59,230 bases of DNA from Mesorhizobium sp. LSJC280B00 (GTDB lineage: Bacteria; Pseudomonadota; Alphaproteobacteria; Rhizobiales; Rhizobiaceae). Both the position numbers and the translations under genes were made by a program. Location of the stretch: contig NZ_AYVL01000008.1 of the NCBI RefSeq assembly GCF_000502835.1, positions 360,571-419,800 on the forward strand, read 5' to 3'. Shown here one piece after another: positions 51,011 through 59,228 of this stretch. Under the pieces are notes generated by a model. It saw nothing but the letters and a program-made list of their open reading frames with translations. It had not been told where the DNA came from and searched no databases. Each line of letters opens with the position of its first letter. The stretch's first letter is position 1.

Positions 51011-52390
51011 TCAGTGCAGCGCCTTGATCAGCGCCGCCACCATCGCCTGCGGCCGATAGCCGAGCCTGGCCGGCGTCAGCCCGAGCCGCACCACAACCAG
51101 CTGCTCCGAGGGGATGATGGCAACCGTTTGCCCATCATGCCCCTCCATCCAATAGGTGTCCTTGGGCAGGCCGGCGGCAGTGCCGGCGCCGGGGTTTTCT
51201 TCGTCGCCCGGTCCTTCTATCCATAATTGCCCCTTGCCGTAGACTTTCGAGGCAGTTGCCGGTTCCCGCATCCAGTCGACGAAGCCGGCGGGCAGGATCT
51301 CCTGGCCGTTCCAGACGCCGCCCTGCAGCAGGAACTGGCCGAAGCGCGCCCAGTCGCATGCCGTGGCATAGAGATAGGACGAGCCGACGAAGGTGCCGTG
51401 CTCGTCGGCCTCAAGCACAGCGCTCTGCATGCCGAGCGGATCGAACAGCGCGGTCCTCGGCCAGGCCAGTGCCTTGTCCTTGTCGCCGATTGCGTCCTGC
51501 CACAGCCTGGACAGCATCACCGCCGTGCCGCTCGAATAGGAAAACACCTTGCCGATCTCGCCGGTCAGCGGCTTGGATCCGGCAAAGCCCGCCATGTCCG
51601 GTTCGAGATAGAGCATGCGCGTTACGTCGGCGACGTCGCCATAATCCTCGTTGAATTCCAGCCCGCTCGACATCGCCATCATGTCGGCGAGGCTGATCAC
51701 GGCGCGGCCATCTCCCTTCCAGGGACCGAACAGACCCTGGTTGGTCATCGCCAGCTTGCCCTCCTTCACCAGCGTGCCGACGATCGCCGCATTCACCGTC
51801 TTGGTCATTGACCAGCCCAATAGCGGCGTCTTTTCGGAAAAGCCGTCGCCATAACGCTCAGCGACGATGCGGCCGTTCTTGACCACCACCACCGCCCGCA
51901 TGCCGGCACCGGTCAACGCCGGATCGTCGAGAATTGCCGTGACCTCGGGATCCTGCGAGGCGCCGACCTTGTCGCCCTCCGGCCAGATCGCATCGGGCAG
52001 CGGCGCCGCCGCTGGCGCGGCTCCCGCGATAGCCTTGGCGGCGGCAATATCGCCGTCGGGAACCGAAGCGCAGCCGAGCCCGTCGCGGGCGACCGCGACA
52101 CTCTTGCCGAGCACGCCGAACAGGCCCGCCGAAACCGTTCCCTTCTCCTTGTCCACCGACACTCTCATCAGCTTCAGCAGCGGATGACCCGGCGCCTGCA
52201 CATCGACGGCAAGCACATCGTCGGCGTCTCGCCCGGCGATGAAGACGTTCGAACAGACGATCTTGGCGGCATAGCCGGAACCGACGCGGATCAGTTCCGG
52301 CGGCGCGAAATACAGCCAGCCGGCGAGTACCGCGGCGGCCAGCACAGCCAAGCCGAGCAGCCATTTGACGAACTTCAAAAGGATCTGCAT
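51011..52390 (-). CDS. Serine hydrolase of the beta-lactamase/class C PBP fold
   Basis: A 459-aa membrane-anchored serine hydrolase. An N-terminal membrane helix spans about residues 10-28. The beta-lactamase fold has the catalytic Ser194-x-x-Lys197 (WSMTK), and YSSGTAV supplies the Tyr motif. GHDGQTVAIIP near the C-terminus takes the place of the KTG box. Relatives include esterases, D-aminopeptidases and 6-aminohexanoate-dimer hydrolases; substrate unknown. ATG 52390 is preceded by GGGGGA. Confidence 0.85.
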   Translation of the reverse strand: MQILLKFVKWLLGLAVLAAAVLAGWLYFAPPELIRVGSGYAAKIVCSNVFIAGRDADDVLAVDVQAPGHPLLKLMRVSVDKEKGTVSAGLFGVLGKSVAVARDGLGCASVPDGDIAAAKAIAGAAPAAAPLPDAIWPEGDKVGASQDPEVTAILDDPALTGAGMRAVVVVKNGRIVAERYGDGFSEKTPLLGWSMTKTVNAAIVGTLVKEGKLAMTNQGLFGPWKGDGRAVISLADMMAMSSGLEFNEDYGDVADVTRMLYLEPDMAGFAGSKPLTGEIGKVFSYSSGTAVMLSRLWQDAIGDKDKALAWPRTALFDPLGMQSAVLEADEHGTFVGSSYLYATACDWARFGQFLLQGGVWNGQEILPAGFVDWMREPATASKVYGKGQLWIEGPGDEENPGAGTAAGLPKDTYWMEGHDGQTVAIIPSEQLVVVRLGLTPARLGYRPQAMVAALIKALH

Positions 52391-52509
52391 TTTGAGTTCC
52401 CCCGGGCGCGCTCGATCTATGTCATCGATTTGCCGCCATTGTTTCGGCAAAATCGCGGCTCTTGTCGAGCGCCGTCAACCGAATATCAACCATGATCGGC
52501 GATCACAGG

Positions 52510-52556
52510 TGCATGTCGCCCAGAAGTGCGCAGCGGTTTTGGGACAACGACATGCA
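52510..52556 (+). repeat. 47-bp hairpin repeat, copy A
   Basis: TGCATGTCG (52510-52518) and CGACATGCA (52548-52556) are perfect 9-bp arms. An inner stem (CCCA with TGGG) continues after an asymmetric bulge. Copy B at 59182-59228 has the same length and orientation and differs at 8 positions, including one compensated base pair. Confidence 0.85.
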
Positions 52557-52568
52557 TAGACAAAAGAG

Positions 52569-52595
52569 CTAAGCGCGTCGAAGCGACGCGCTTAG
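52569..52595. repeat. Perfect 12-bp-arm hairpin
   Basis: CTAAGCGCGTCG (52569-52580) and CGACGCGCTTAG (52584-52595) with AAG as loop. It lies 12 bp after repeat copy A. It could act as a transcription terminator or a dispersed REP-like unit. Confidence 0.7.
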
Positions 52596-52796
52596 GACAG
52601 ACCGGGCGATCCTGTGGGGTGACCGTCCGGCGGGGCTTGAATGCGTGCGTCCCAAACTGCGTAACGGTTTGGGAATGCATGAAACGAAGATCCAGGCGCG
52701 TCGCGTAAGTCGGTTTCAAACGCGCCGCGCCCGGTCGAGGGGCCACCCGCGGAAAGGCCCATCAGCGGCCGGCTGAAACCGGCTCGGGAAGTAGCG

Positions 52797-53594
52797 ATGC
52801 GCCGTTTCGCGGTCCTCATCACGCTGATGCTGCTTGGCGCCTGCTCGACGGTCGAGGATCTGACGCCATCGCTGTCGTCGTCCAGCGCCTCGATGGTTGC
52901 GGTACGCGCGCCGCGTTTTGCCGATTCCGACCCGCATGAATGGGACAGCGGCGCACCGTGGAGCTACGCCGTCCACGGCACCGACGTCTCCAAATACCAG
53001 ACATCGATCAACTGGCCGGCGGCCAGGGCCAGCGGCATCTCCTTCGCCTTTATCAAGGCAACCGAAGGCGGAGACCGTTTCGATGAAGCTTTCAACGAGC
53101 ATTGGAGCCGCACCAGGGCCTCGGGCATCCCCCGTGCCGCCTATCATTTTTTCTACTTTTGCACGCCGGCCGCTACCCAGGCGCGCTGGTTCATCCAGAA
53201 CGTGCCCAAAGACGGTTCGGCGATGCCGCCGGTTCTCGACATGGAATGGAACCCGAAATCGCCGACCTGCAAGCTGCGGCCCGATCCCGCCACGGTACGC
53301 AGCGAGATGAGCACGTTCCTCGAAATCGTCGAAAAATACTACGGCAAGAAGCCAATCATCTACACGTCTGTCGATTTCTTCGAAGATAACGGTTTATCGG
53401 GCTTCCGCAATTACCCCTACTGGCTGCGCTCCGTCGCCGGCCACCCGCGCCAGAAATACGGCAGCCATCCCTTCACCTTCTGGCAGTATACCGGAACGGG
53501 CGTCGTGCCGGGCATGACCGGAAACGCCGACATCAGCGTCTTCAATGGCTCCGAAGCCGCGTGGAAGAAGTGGTTGCGGCAGAACACCCGTTGA
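52797..53594 (+). CDS. GH25 family lysozyme lipoprotein
   Basis: A 265-aa glycoside hydrolase 25 (muramidase). The N-terminus is a lipoprotein signal with lipobox LLGAC (Cys16). The fold starts HGTDVSKYQTSINW, with the family Asp in DVS. The acidic pair is in PPVLDMEWNP, and FWQYTGTG closes the barrel. In bacteria such enzymes cut peptidoglycan glycan strands. With the following MltB-type gene it forms a small wall-remodelling pair. Confidence 0.9.
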   Translation: MRRFAVLITLMLLGACSTVEDLTPSLSSSSASMVAVRAPRFADSDPHEWDSGAPWSYAVHGTDVSKYQTSINWPAARASGISFAFIKATEGGDRFDEAFNEHWSRTRASGIPRAAYHFFYFCTPAATQARWFIQNVPKDGSAMPPVLDMEWNPKSPTCKLRPDPATVRSEMSTFLEIVEKYYGKKPIIYTSVDFFEDNGLSGFRNYPYWLRSVAGHPRQKYGSHPFTFWQYTGTGVVPGMTGNADISVFNGSEAAWKKWLRQNTR

Positions 53595-53674
53595 CACCAG
53601 GCCTGCCGCCTGCTTTTCGACACAGCCAATGACGGATGCCCGCAACCGCTGGTAATCTTCTCGGAAGGATGGCG

Positions 53675-54847
53675 ATGCGATCGCGCTTTGGATTTCTCGC
53701 GGCGCTGCTCCTGAGCGCCGTGCCGGCCGCGGCACAGCAATGCGGCGGCGATTTCGAGGCATGGAAGCAGGGCGTGGCGGCGGAAGCCAGGGCGGCCGGC
53801 GTCGGCGCTGCCGGCCTTTCTGCGCTGGAAAACGCCACCCTCGATGAAAAGGCGCTGGCACGCGACCGTGCCCAGGGCGTCTTCACCCAGACCTTCATCG
53901 AATTCTCGAACCGTATGATCTCGTCCCATCGGCTGAAGCAAGGTGCGGCCAATCTGCAAAAATATGCCGAGGTCTTTGTCCGCGCCGATCGCGAATACGG
54001 CGTGCAGGCGCCGGTCATCGCCGCTTTCTGGGCCCTGGAGACCGATTTTGGCGCCGTGCAGGGCGATTTTCATACGCTGAACGCGCTGGTGAGCCTCTCG
54101 CATGACTGCCGCCGTCCGCAGTTGTTCCGGCCGCAGATCGTGCCGCTGCTGATGTTGATCGATCGCGGCGTGGTGCCGGCCGACGTGACCGGTGCCTGGG
54201 CCGGCGAGATCGGCCAGACGCAGATGTTGCCTTCCGACTATCTCGGCCACGGCGTCGACGGCGACGGCGATGGCTTGGTCGACCTGCGCGGCAGCGCGCC
54301 GGACGTGATCATGAGCACGGCCAGCAAGATCCAGTCGCGCGGCTGGAAGCGCGACCAGCCCTGGATCGAGGAAGTCCGTGTGCCCGACGATTTGCCGTGG
54401 GAGCAGACGGGACGCACCAACAAGCTGCCGTTGACGCAGTGGGCGCAGTGGGGCGTTACCAGGCCCGACGGTACGCCGCTTCTCGACAACGGCCTGAAGG
54501 CCGGCCTGGCGCTGCCCATGGGTCGCAAGGGGCCAGCCTTCCTGACCTACGACAATTTCGACGTCTATCTCGAGTGGAACCAGTCCTTCACCTATGCCCT
54601 GACCGCGGCAAATCTTGCCGCCCGGCTGGGGGGCGCGCCGCGATTCGATCCGCGCAACCCCGAACCCGGCCTCAACGGCGACCAGATGAAGGCGCTGCAG
54701 ACCAAGCTCGAGGCGAAAGGCTATGACGTCGGCACCGTCGACGGCATACTGGGCACCAACACCCGCGAAGCGATCCGCAGCGAGCAGAAGCGGCTGGGCC
54801 TGCCGGTCGACGGCTGGCCGACTCCGGAGCTGCTGGACAGGCTGTGA
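53675..54847 (+). CDS. MltB-type lytic murein transglycosylase with PG-binding domain
   Basis: A 390-aa exported enzyme. The signal peptide spans residues 1-20 (ending VPAAAQQ). The SLT_2/MltB domain has the catalytic Glu in FWALETDFGAVQGD and GEIGQTQMLPSDYL. The C-terminal 60 residues form a peptidoglycan-binding domain (LNGDQMKALQTKLEAKGYD). ATG 53675 fits GGAAGG at 6 bp better than the ATG two codons earlier. It yields 1,6-anhydro-muropeptides. Confidence 0.9.
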   Translation: MRSRFGFLAALLLSAVPAAAQQCGGDFEAWKQGVAAEARAAGVGAAGLSALENATLDEKALARDRAQGVFTQTFIEFSNRMISSHRLKQGAANLQKYAEVFVRADREYGVQAPVIAAFWALETDFGAVQGDFHTLNALVSLSHDCRRPQLFRPQIVPLLMLIDRGVVPADVTGAWAGEIGQTQMLPSDYLGHGVDGDGDGLVDLRGSAPDVIMSTASKIQSRGWKRDQPWIEEVRVPDDLPWEQTGRTNKLPLTQWAQWGVTRPDGTPLLDNGLKAGLALPMGRKGPAFLTYDNFDVYLEWNQSFTYALTAANLAARLGGAPRFDPRNPEPGLNGDQMKALQTKLEAKGYDVGTVDGILGTNTREAIRSEQKRLGLPVDGWPTPELLDRL

Positions 54848-54852
54848 GGGTG

Positions 54853-54945
54853 GTGAATGGTGAATGGTAAAAAGAATAGCACCGGAGCCGCATTGAGCAC
54901 CAGAGCTACCACTATTCACTATTCACTATTCACTATTCACTATTC
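54853..54945 (+). repeat. Heptamer-array inverted repeat, copy 1 (convergent gene end)
   Basis: Left arm: GAATGGT twice (54855-54868), preceded by GGGTGGT. Right arm: ACTATTC five times (54911-54945). The arms pair as RNA with one G-U per heptad. The element fills the gap between the MltB-type stop and the stop of the convergent LysR gene, so it probably acts as a terminator. Confidence 0.85.
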
Positions 54946-54948
54946 ACA

Positions 54949-55842
54949 TCACCGCCTGGCAAGCAGGAAATCGATGAACGCTCGCAACGGCGCCGGAACC
55001 TGGCGGGAACTCGCGTGATATAGATGAAAACCCGGAAATCTCGGCGACCAGGCGTCGAGAAAGCGGATGAGCTTTCCCGCTTCGATCCATGGCCGGACCT
55101 GATATTCCAGCATGTACGCCACGCCGACCCCATCCAGAACCGCCCCGATCATCAGTTCCGTATCGTTGATCGTCAGGCCGCCGCTGACGGCCACTTCCAA
55201 AGCACGTTGGCCTCGGGCGAACTCCCACCGGTAGATGTTGCCGCCGCTCGGCCACTGGAAATTGATGCACTGGTGCTGATGCAGGTCCGCGGGGTGACGC
55301 GGTATCGGGTGATGCTCCAGATAGCTCGGCGCCGCCACTGCGGCCATCTCGAGTTCCTCGCTGAGTTTCACCGCCACCATGTCCTTGTGCAGCCGCTCAC
55401 CCAATCTGATTCCGGCATCGAAGCGGCCCTCGACGATGTCGGTGAGCATGTCGTCGACAATGATTGTGAGGGCGATATCGGGATAGGCGCGGCGGAAATC
55501 GCCGAGGATCGGCGCGATGAAACGCGTGGCGGCAATGCGCGGAACATTGATGCGCAGCGAGCCTGCCGGCCGGCCGCGTGATGCATGCGCGTCGGCGACG
55601 GCCCCTTCCAGTTCGCTGAACGCCGGTGCGATGCGGGCAAACAGCTTCTCGCCCTCAGCCGTCGGCGACATGCTGCGCGTGGTGCGGTTGAGCAGGCGGA
55701 CACCGAGACGCTCTTCCAGTCCGCGTATCGTCTGGCTGAGTGCTGGAGGCGAAATCCTGAGCTTGGCCGCGGCGCGGACGAAGCTGCCCTCTTCGATGAT
55801 TGCTGCAAATGCCGTGAGTTCGGAAAACTCGGTTCCGCGCAT
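54949..55842 (-). CDS. LysR family transcriptional regulator
   Basis: A 297-aa LysR regulator of the CrgA/DhcR-like group. The helix-turn-helix lies in residues 1-62 (FAAIIEEGSFVRAAAKLRISPPALSQTIRGLE). The effector domain begins near residue 92 with RPAGSLRINVPR. ATG 55842 starts the conserved MRGTEFSELTAF; upstream extension lacks similarity. It is divergent from the SDR gene at 55966 and probably controls it through the palindrome between them. Confidence 0.9.
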   Translation of the reverse strand: MRGTEFSELTAFAAIIEEGSFVRAAAKLRISPPALSQTIRGLEERLGVRLLNRTTRSMSPTAEGEKLFARIAPAFSELEGAVADAHASRGRPAGSLRINVPRIAATRFIAPILGDFRRAYPDIALTIIVDDMLTDIVEGRFDAGIRLGERLHKDMVAVKLSEELEMAAVAAPSYLEHHPIPRHPADLHQHQCINFQWPSGGNIYRWEFARGQRALEVAVSGGLTINDTELMIGAVLDGVGVAYMLEYQVRPWIEAGKLIRFLDAWSPRFPGFHLYHASSRQVPAPLRAFIDFLLARR

Positions 55843-55879
55843 TATGTACCCCAGGCTTAACAAGTCAGTAAGATAATAG

Positions 55880-55899
55880 GCTATTCTCTGAGCAATAGC
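55880..55899. promoter_or_regulatory. Candidate LysR operator
   Basis: GCTATT (55880-55885) and AATAGC (55894-55899) form a 6-bp dyad with an 8-bp centre, inside the AT-rich 123-bp gap between the divergent LysR and SDR genes. The size and place fit a LysR-type recognition site. Confidence 0.5.
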
Positions 55900-55965
55900 A
55901 TGCCCATAGGTTTCCCTGGAACGCCGCTCGATCGAGGCGGCCGTAATCAGACGGAAGGAACAGCC

Positions 55966-56697
55966 ATGCATCGTCCACTCGAAGGCAAAACCGCACTTGT
56001 GACCGGCAGCTCGCGCGGCATCGGGCGCGCCATCGCCGAGGGGCTCGCGGCCAAGGGTGCTGCCGTGGTCGTCAACTATGTGGGCAACGAGAAAGCAGCC
56101 AGGGAAGTGGTTGCCGCCATTGAAGGGATTGGCGGAAAAGCCGTCGCCATCCAGGCGGACGTCTCCAGCATTCCCGACATTCGCAGGCTGTTCGACGAAA
56201 CCGAAAGACAGATGGGGCCGATTGACACCGTCGTCGCCAATGTCGGCGTCGCTGTCATAAAGCCGCTCGTCGAGGCCACCGAAGCGGACTTCGATAATGT
56301 GTTCGGCGCCAATGCCAAGGGCACCTTCTTCACGCTTCAGGAAGCGGCGCGCCGCGTTCGCGACGGTGGCCGCATCATTGCCGTCTCCACCGGCGGAACC
56401 AGGATGTTCTTCACGCAGACGGCGCTCTATCTCGGCAGCAAGGGAGCCGTCGAGCAGTTCGTCCGCGTCCTCTCGCGCGAACTCGGCCCGCGCTCCGTTA
56501 CCGTGAATGCGCTTTCACCAGGCTTCACCGACACCGACCTGCTTCCCGAACGGGACCGCGCCGTGGCCGCCGGCATGTCGCCCTTCGGCCGGATCGGAGC
56601 ACCGCGCGACGTCGCCGATGTCGCGGTTTTCCTGGCCTCGGACGAGGCTCGCTGGCTTACCGGCGAGAATATCCAGGCCGGCGGCGGCGTGGCCTGA
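55966..56697 (+). CDS. SDR family oxidoreductase
   Basis: A 243-aa classical short-chain reductase. Cofactor motif TGSSRGIG is at residues 13-20, and the catalytic residues are Ser141, Tyr155 and Lys159 (YLGSK). NVGVA replaces the usual NNAG. The C-terminal LSPGFTDTDLLPE and ENIQAGGGVA are typical of 3-oxoacyl-ACP reductase-like members. The basic Arg after the glycine motif suggests NADPH. GAAGGAA precedes ATG 55966. Divergent from the LysR gene; substrate unknown. Confidence 0.9.
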   Translation: MHRPLEGKTALVTGSSRGIGRAIAEGLAAKGAAVVVNYVGNEKAAREVVAAIEGIGGKAVAIQADVSSIPDIRRLFDETERQMGPIDTVVANVGVAVIKPLVEATEADFDNVFGANAKGTFFTLQEAARRVRDGGRIIAVSTGGTRMFFTQTALYLGSKGAVEQFVRVLSRELGPRSVTVNALSPGFTDTDLLPERDRAVAAGMSPFGRIGAPRDVADVAVFLASDEARWLTGENIQAGGGVA

Positions 56698-56699
56698 CT

Positions 56700-56807
56700 G
56701 AATGGTGAATGGTGAATGGTGAATGGTGAATGGTGACGATTCACGGGAGCGGGACGGAACGCAAGAACTACTTCTATTCACTATTCACTATTCACTATTC
56801 ACTATTC
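56700..56807 (+). repeat. Heptamer-array inverted repeat, copy 2 (convergent gene end)
   Basis: Left arm: GAATGGT five times (56700-56734). Right arm: CTATTC then ACTATTC four times (56774-56807). The 39-nt middle differs from copy 1. It sits directly after the SDR stop and 9 bp before the stop of the convergent decarboxylase gene. It would form a stem of about 34 bp in plus-strand RNA. Confidence 0.88.
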
Positions 56808-56816
56808 CACCATTAA

Positions 56817-58037
56817 CTAATCCGCCATCGTCTCCAGGCTGGCAAACCCCTGCGGCGCATCGCCTTCGTCGAATGGCGTCGCCACCTCGACGAAAGTGTC
56901 GGGATAGAAGCCGTTGAACCGTGTTCGGAGCGACAGCGAATAGGCGCCGATATGGCCGATCTCGATCCAATCGCCGGTATCGACGGTTTCGGGCAGCCAG
57001 AACGGCCGCGACAATATATCGACGGAATCGCAGGTCGCGCCGCAGACCTTGAACGGCACGATGGTCTTGTCCTCGCCATTGCGCGAGCGGATCGCCGGAT
57101 CGGGGATGAAGCGCGCCGGCAGCGTGATCTTGCCGGTCCATGAATCCGACAGCGACGCCCAGATGCCGTCATTGATGTAGAGCCTTTTGCCCTTGCGCAG
57201 CAGCACGCGCACGATCAGCGACAGGCAGCGCGCCACGATCACCCGGCCGGGCTCGGCCACCAGCGGCATCTGGTCGAACTGGTACTCCTGGAGGTCGCCC
57301 GACAACCGCGACATGATCTGGCCGAGCGACGGCATTTCCGGCTTGCGGCTGTTCGGATCATGACCGTATTCGGCCGGAAAGCCGCCGCCGACATCGAGCC
57401 CGGCAATGTCGAAACCGACGCGGTTGCGCACCCAGTCGGCGGAGGCCAGCGCCCGCTCATAGGTGTCGGGATCCTCTATCTGGCTGCCGACGTGAAAGCA
57501 CAGCCCGACCTTGTAGCCCGTCCGGTTCAGCCGTTCGGCCAGTTCGACCGCATTGGCCGGTCCGGCGCCGAACTTCTTCGACAGTTCGTAGGCCGCCGAG
57601 CCTTTCGTCTGGATGCGCACGAACACGGTGATGGCGCCCGGATCGATGTCGAGAGCCCGCACCACCCTGGTCAGCTTGGTGATCTCGTCCTCATGGTCGA
57701 GCGAAATGACGCGAATGGCGTATTTTTCCAGCGCCAGCCTGATGTCCGACTGCGCCTTCACCGGGTGCATGTAGAGCATCTCGGCGCCCGGCGAGACGGC
57801 GCGCACGGCGGCGAATTCGCCGGGCGAGGCCACATCGAAGGCACTGACGCCGGCCTCGACCAGCGCGTTGAGCACGATCCGCTCGCCATTGGTCTTGACC
57901 GCATAGGCGGTCTTGCCGGGAAACATGCCCATGAACTGTTTGGCGTCCGCCTTCAGCACCTGCGGGCGGAAGCAATAGATCGGATCGTCCGGGCGAAGCG
58001 CCAGCGCTGCCTCGCGGGCATTTTCGAATCGCTGCAT
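56817..58037 (-). CDS. Type III PLP-dependent decarboxylase (ornithine/lysine decarboxylase type)
   Basis: A 406-aa alanine-racemase-fold decarboxylase, likely making putrescine from ornithine. The PLP lysine is in TAYAVKTNGE, HVGSQIED and LDVGGGFPAEYG bind the cofactor, VAEPGRVIVA holds the phosphate, and the catalytic Cys is in VCGATCDSVD. The size fits the bacterial/eukaryotic-like ODC group rather than the large E. coli SpeC/SpeF fold. Lysine, diaminopimelate or carboxynorspermidine activity are alternatives but fit less well. It has a 226-bp structured leader region. Confidence 0.9.
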   Translation of the reverse strand: MQRFENAREAALALRPDDPIYCFRPQVLKADAKQFMGMFPGKTAYAVKTNGERIVLNALVEAGVSAFDVASPGEFAAVRAVSPGAEMLYMHPVKAQSDIRLALEKYAIRVISLDHEDEITKLTRVVRALDIDPGAITVFVRIQTKGSAAYELSKKFGAGPANAVELAERLNRTGYKVGLCFHVGSQIEDPDTYERALASADWVRNRVGFDIAGLDVGGGFPAEYGHDPNSRKPEMPSLGQIMSRLSGDLQEYQFDQMPLVAEPGRVIVARCLSLIVRVLLRKGKRLYINDGIWASLSDSWTGKITLPARFIPDPAIRSRNGEDKTIVPFKVCGATCDSVDILSRPFWLPETVDTGDWIEIGHIGAYSLSLRTRFNGFYPDTFVEVATPFDEGDAPQGFASLETMAD

Positions 58038-58263
58038 GGACGAATCCCTTGACTGAGGCTGCGCACAATTAATCCAAGCTAGCGGCTAATGAAAACAATT
58101 CTATGTCTCGCCGCCCTGGCTTCGCGGCGCTACGCCGGTGCTGCACGCCGAGTTATGAGCGAGCTAGGCCATCGCTCAGGTTTCGGGTGGCCCTTGCGGC
58201 CGGATCGGGTATGGCGTGAACAGACGCCTGAAGAGCAAGGCATCTCGTCTGGGAGGACGACCA
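58038..58263 (-). promoter_or_regulatory. Divergent leader region of the decarboxylase gene, rich in hairpins
   Basis: Between the decarboxylase and the EamA gene. On the minus strand there are GAGCGA/TCGCTC (58157-58177) and GCCGC/GCGGC hairpins, then AT-rich sequence before the start. Alphaproteobacterial ODC genes are known to carry the speF RNA motif upstream, and this region should be tested for it. I could not recognise the motif itself by eye. Confidence 0.35.
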
Positions 58264-59181
58264 ATGGCGATAGCTGCCACCACCACGATGCGCGGTCCGA
58301 TGGTGCTCAAGGACTGGGCGCAGCTTCTGCTGCTCGGCGCCATCTGGGGCGGCTCGTTCTTCTTTGCCCGTATTGCTGTAGCGGAACTTCCGCCGCTGGT
58401 GCTGGTGCTGTTCCGCGTCACCATAGCGGCGATCGCGTTGCAGCTCTATCTTGCGGTCCGCGGCCCGTCGTTTCGCCTCGCCTTGCCGCATGCCGGCCTG
58501 TTCTTCCTGCTGGCGCTCGCCAACAATGTCATCCCTTTCTCGCTGATCTTTGCCGGCCAGACCGAGCTTGGCGCCGGTGTCGCCTCGGTGCTCAATTCGA
58601 CGACGCCGTTCTGGACGCTGATCCTCGCCAACGCCCTGACCAGGGACGAAAAGCTGTCGTGGAACAAGCTTGCCGGTATCGCCCTCGGTATCGCGGGAAC
58701 GGCGGTGATGATCGGCCCCGGCCTCGTCGCCGGGCTCGGCGGTCCGGTCTGGGCGAAATTCGCGCTCATCGGAGCGTCGCTATCCTATGCGGTTGCGCTG
58801 ATGATCGCCCGCCGCTTCAAGGGTGTGCCGTCACCGGTCATTGCCGCCGGACAATTGACCTGCTCGACCATCATCATGATCCCGGTCGTTCTGTTCACCT
58901 ATGATGCCGCCAATCTGTTTTCGGCCTCGCCGCCGGTCTGGGCGGCGGTGCTGGCACTGGCGCTGCTGTCGACGGCCTTCGCCTACATCCTCTATTTCAA
59001 TCTCGTCGCCTCGACCGGCGCCACCAACGCCTCGCTGGTCACGCTCATCGTGCCGGCCAGTGCCATTCTGCTCGGTTTCCTGTTCCTGGGCGAGCGGCTC
59101 GAACTGTTCGAATTGGGCGGCATGGCGCTGATCGCGCTCGGCCTCGTCACCATCGATGGTCGCCTGTTCGGGCGGCGCTAA
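58264..59181 (+). CDS. EamA/DMT family transporter
   Basis: A 305-aa drug/metabolite exporter with ten transmembrane helices in two EamA repeats. The first starts LLLGAIWGGSFFFARIAV, the second about WAKFALIGASLSYAVALMIARR. The C-terminus LFLGERLELFELGGMALIALGL is typical. GGGAGGA lies 7 bp before ATG 58264. The substrate is unknown; being divergent from the decarboxylase gene does not show a link. Confidence 0.88.
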   Translation: MAIAATTTMRGPMVLKDWAQLLLLGAIWGGSFFFARIAVAELPPLVLVLFRVTIAAIALQLYLAVRGPSFRLALPHAGLFFLLALANNVIPFSLIFAGQTELGAGVASVLNSTTPFWTLILANALTRDEKLSWNKLAGIALGIAGTAVMIGPGLVAGLGGPVWAKFALIGASLSYAVALMIARRFKGVPSPVIAAGQLTCSTIIMIPVVLFTYDAANLFSASPPVWAAVLALALLSTAFAYILYFNLVASTGATNASLVTLIVPASAILLGFLFLGERLELFELGGMALIALGLVTIDGRLFGRR

Positions 59182-59228
59182 TGCATGTCGCGCAAAGGTG
59201 TGCAGCGGTTTTGCGATAACGACATGCA
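59182..59228 (+). repeat. 47-bp hairpin repeat, copy B
   Basis: TGCATGTCG (59182-59190) and CGACATGCA (59220-59228) are perfect arms; the inner stem is CGCAAA with TTTGCG. It starts at the base after the EamA stop codon. Same length and orientation as copy A (52510-52556). Confidence 0.85.

Larger units (their letters stand above)
52391..52796. other. 406-bp intergenic region made largely of repeats
   Basis: No gene is supported. From left to right it holds the serine hydrolase promoter region, one 47-bp repeat (52510-52556), a perfect 12-bp-arm hairpin (52569-52595), a CCCAAAC/GTTTGGG hairpin (about 52649-52670), and the leader of the GH25 gene. The repeats suggest a dispersed mosaic element. 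Confidence 0.5.

Noticed and set aside
54853..56807. Heptamer arrays as a CRISPR array
   Set aside because: Units are only 7 bp with no spacers between them, and the two arms differ in sequence. No cas genes are near.
52510..59228. The two 47-bp repeats as attachment sites of an integrated island
   Set aside because: No integrase or tRNA lies nearby, and the repeats are hairpins with covariation at gene ends, which fits a dispersed intergenic family better.
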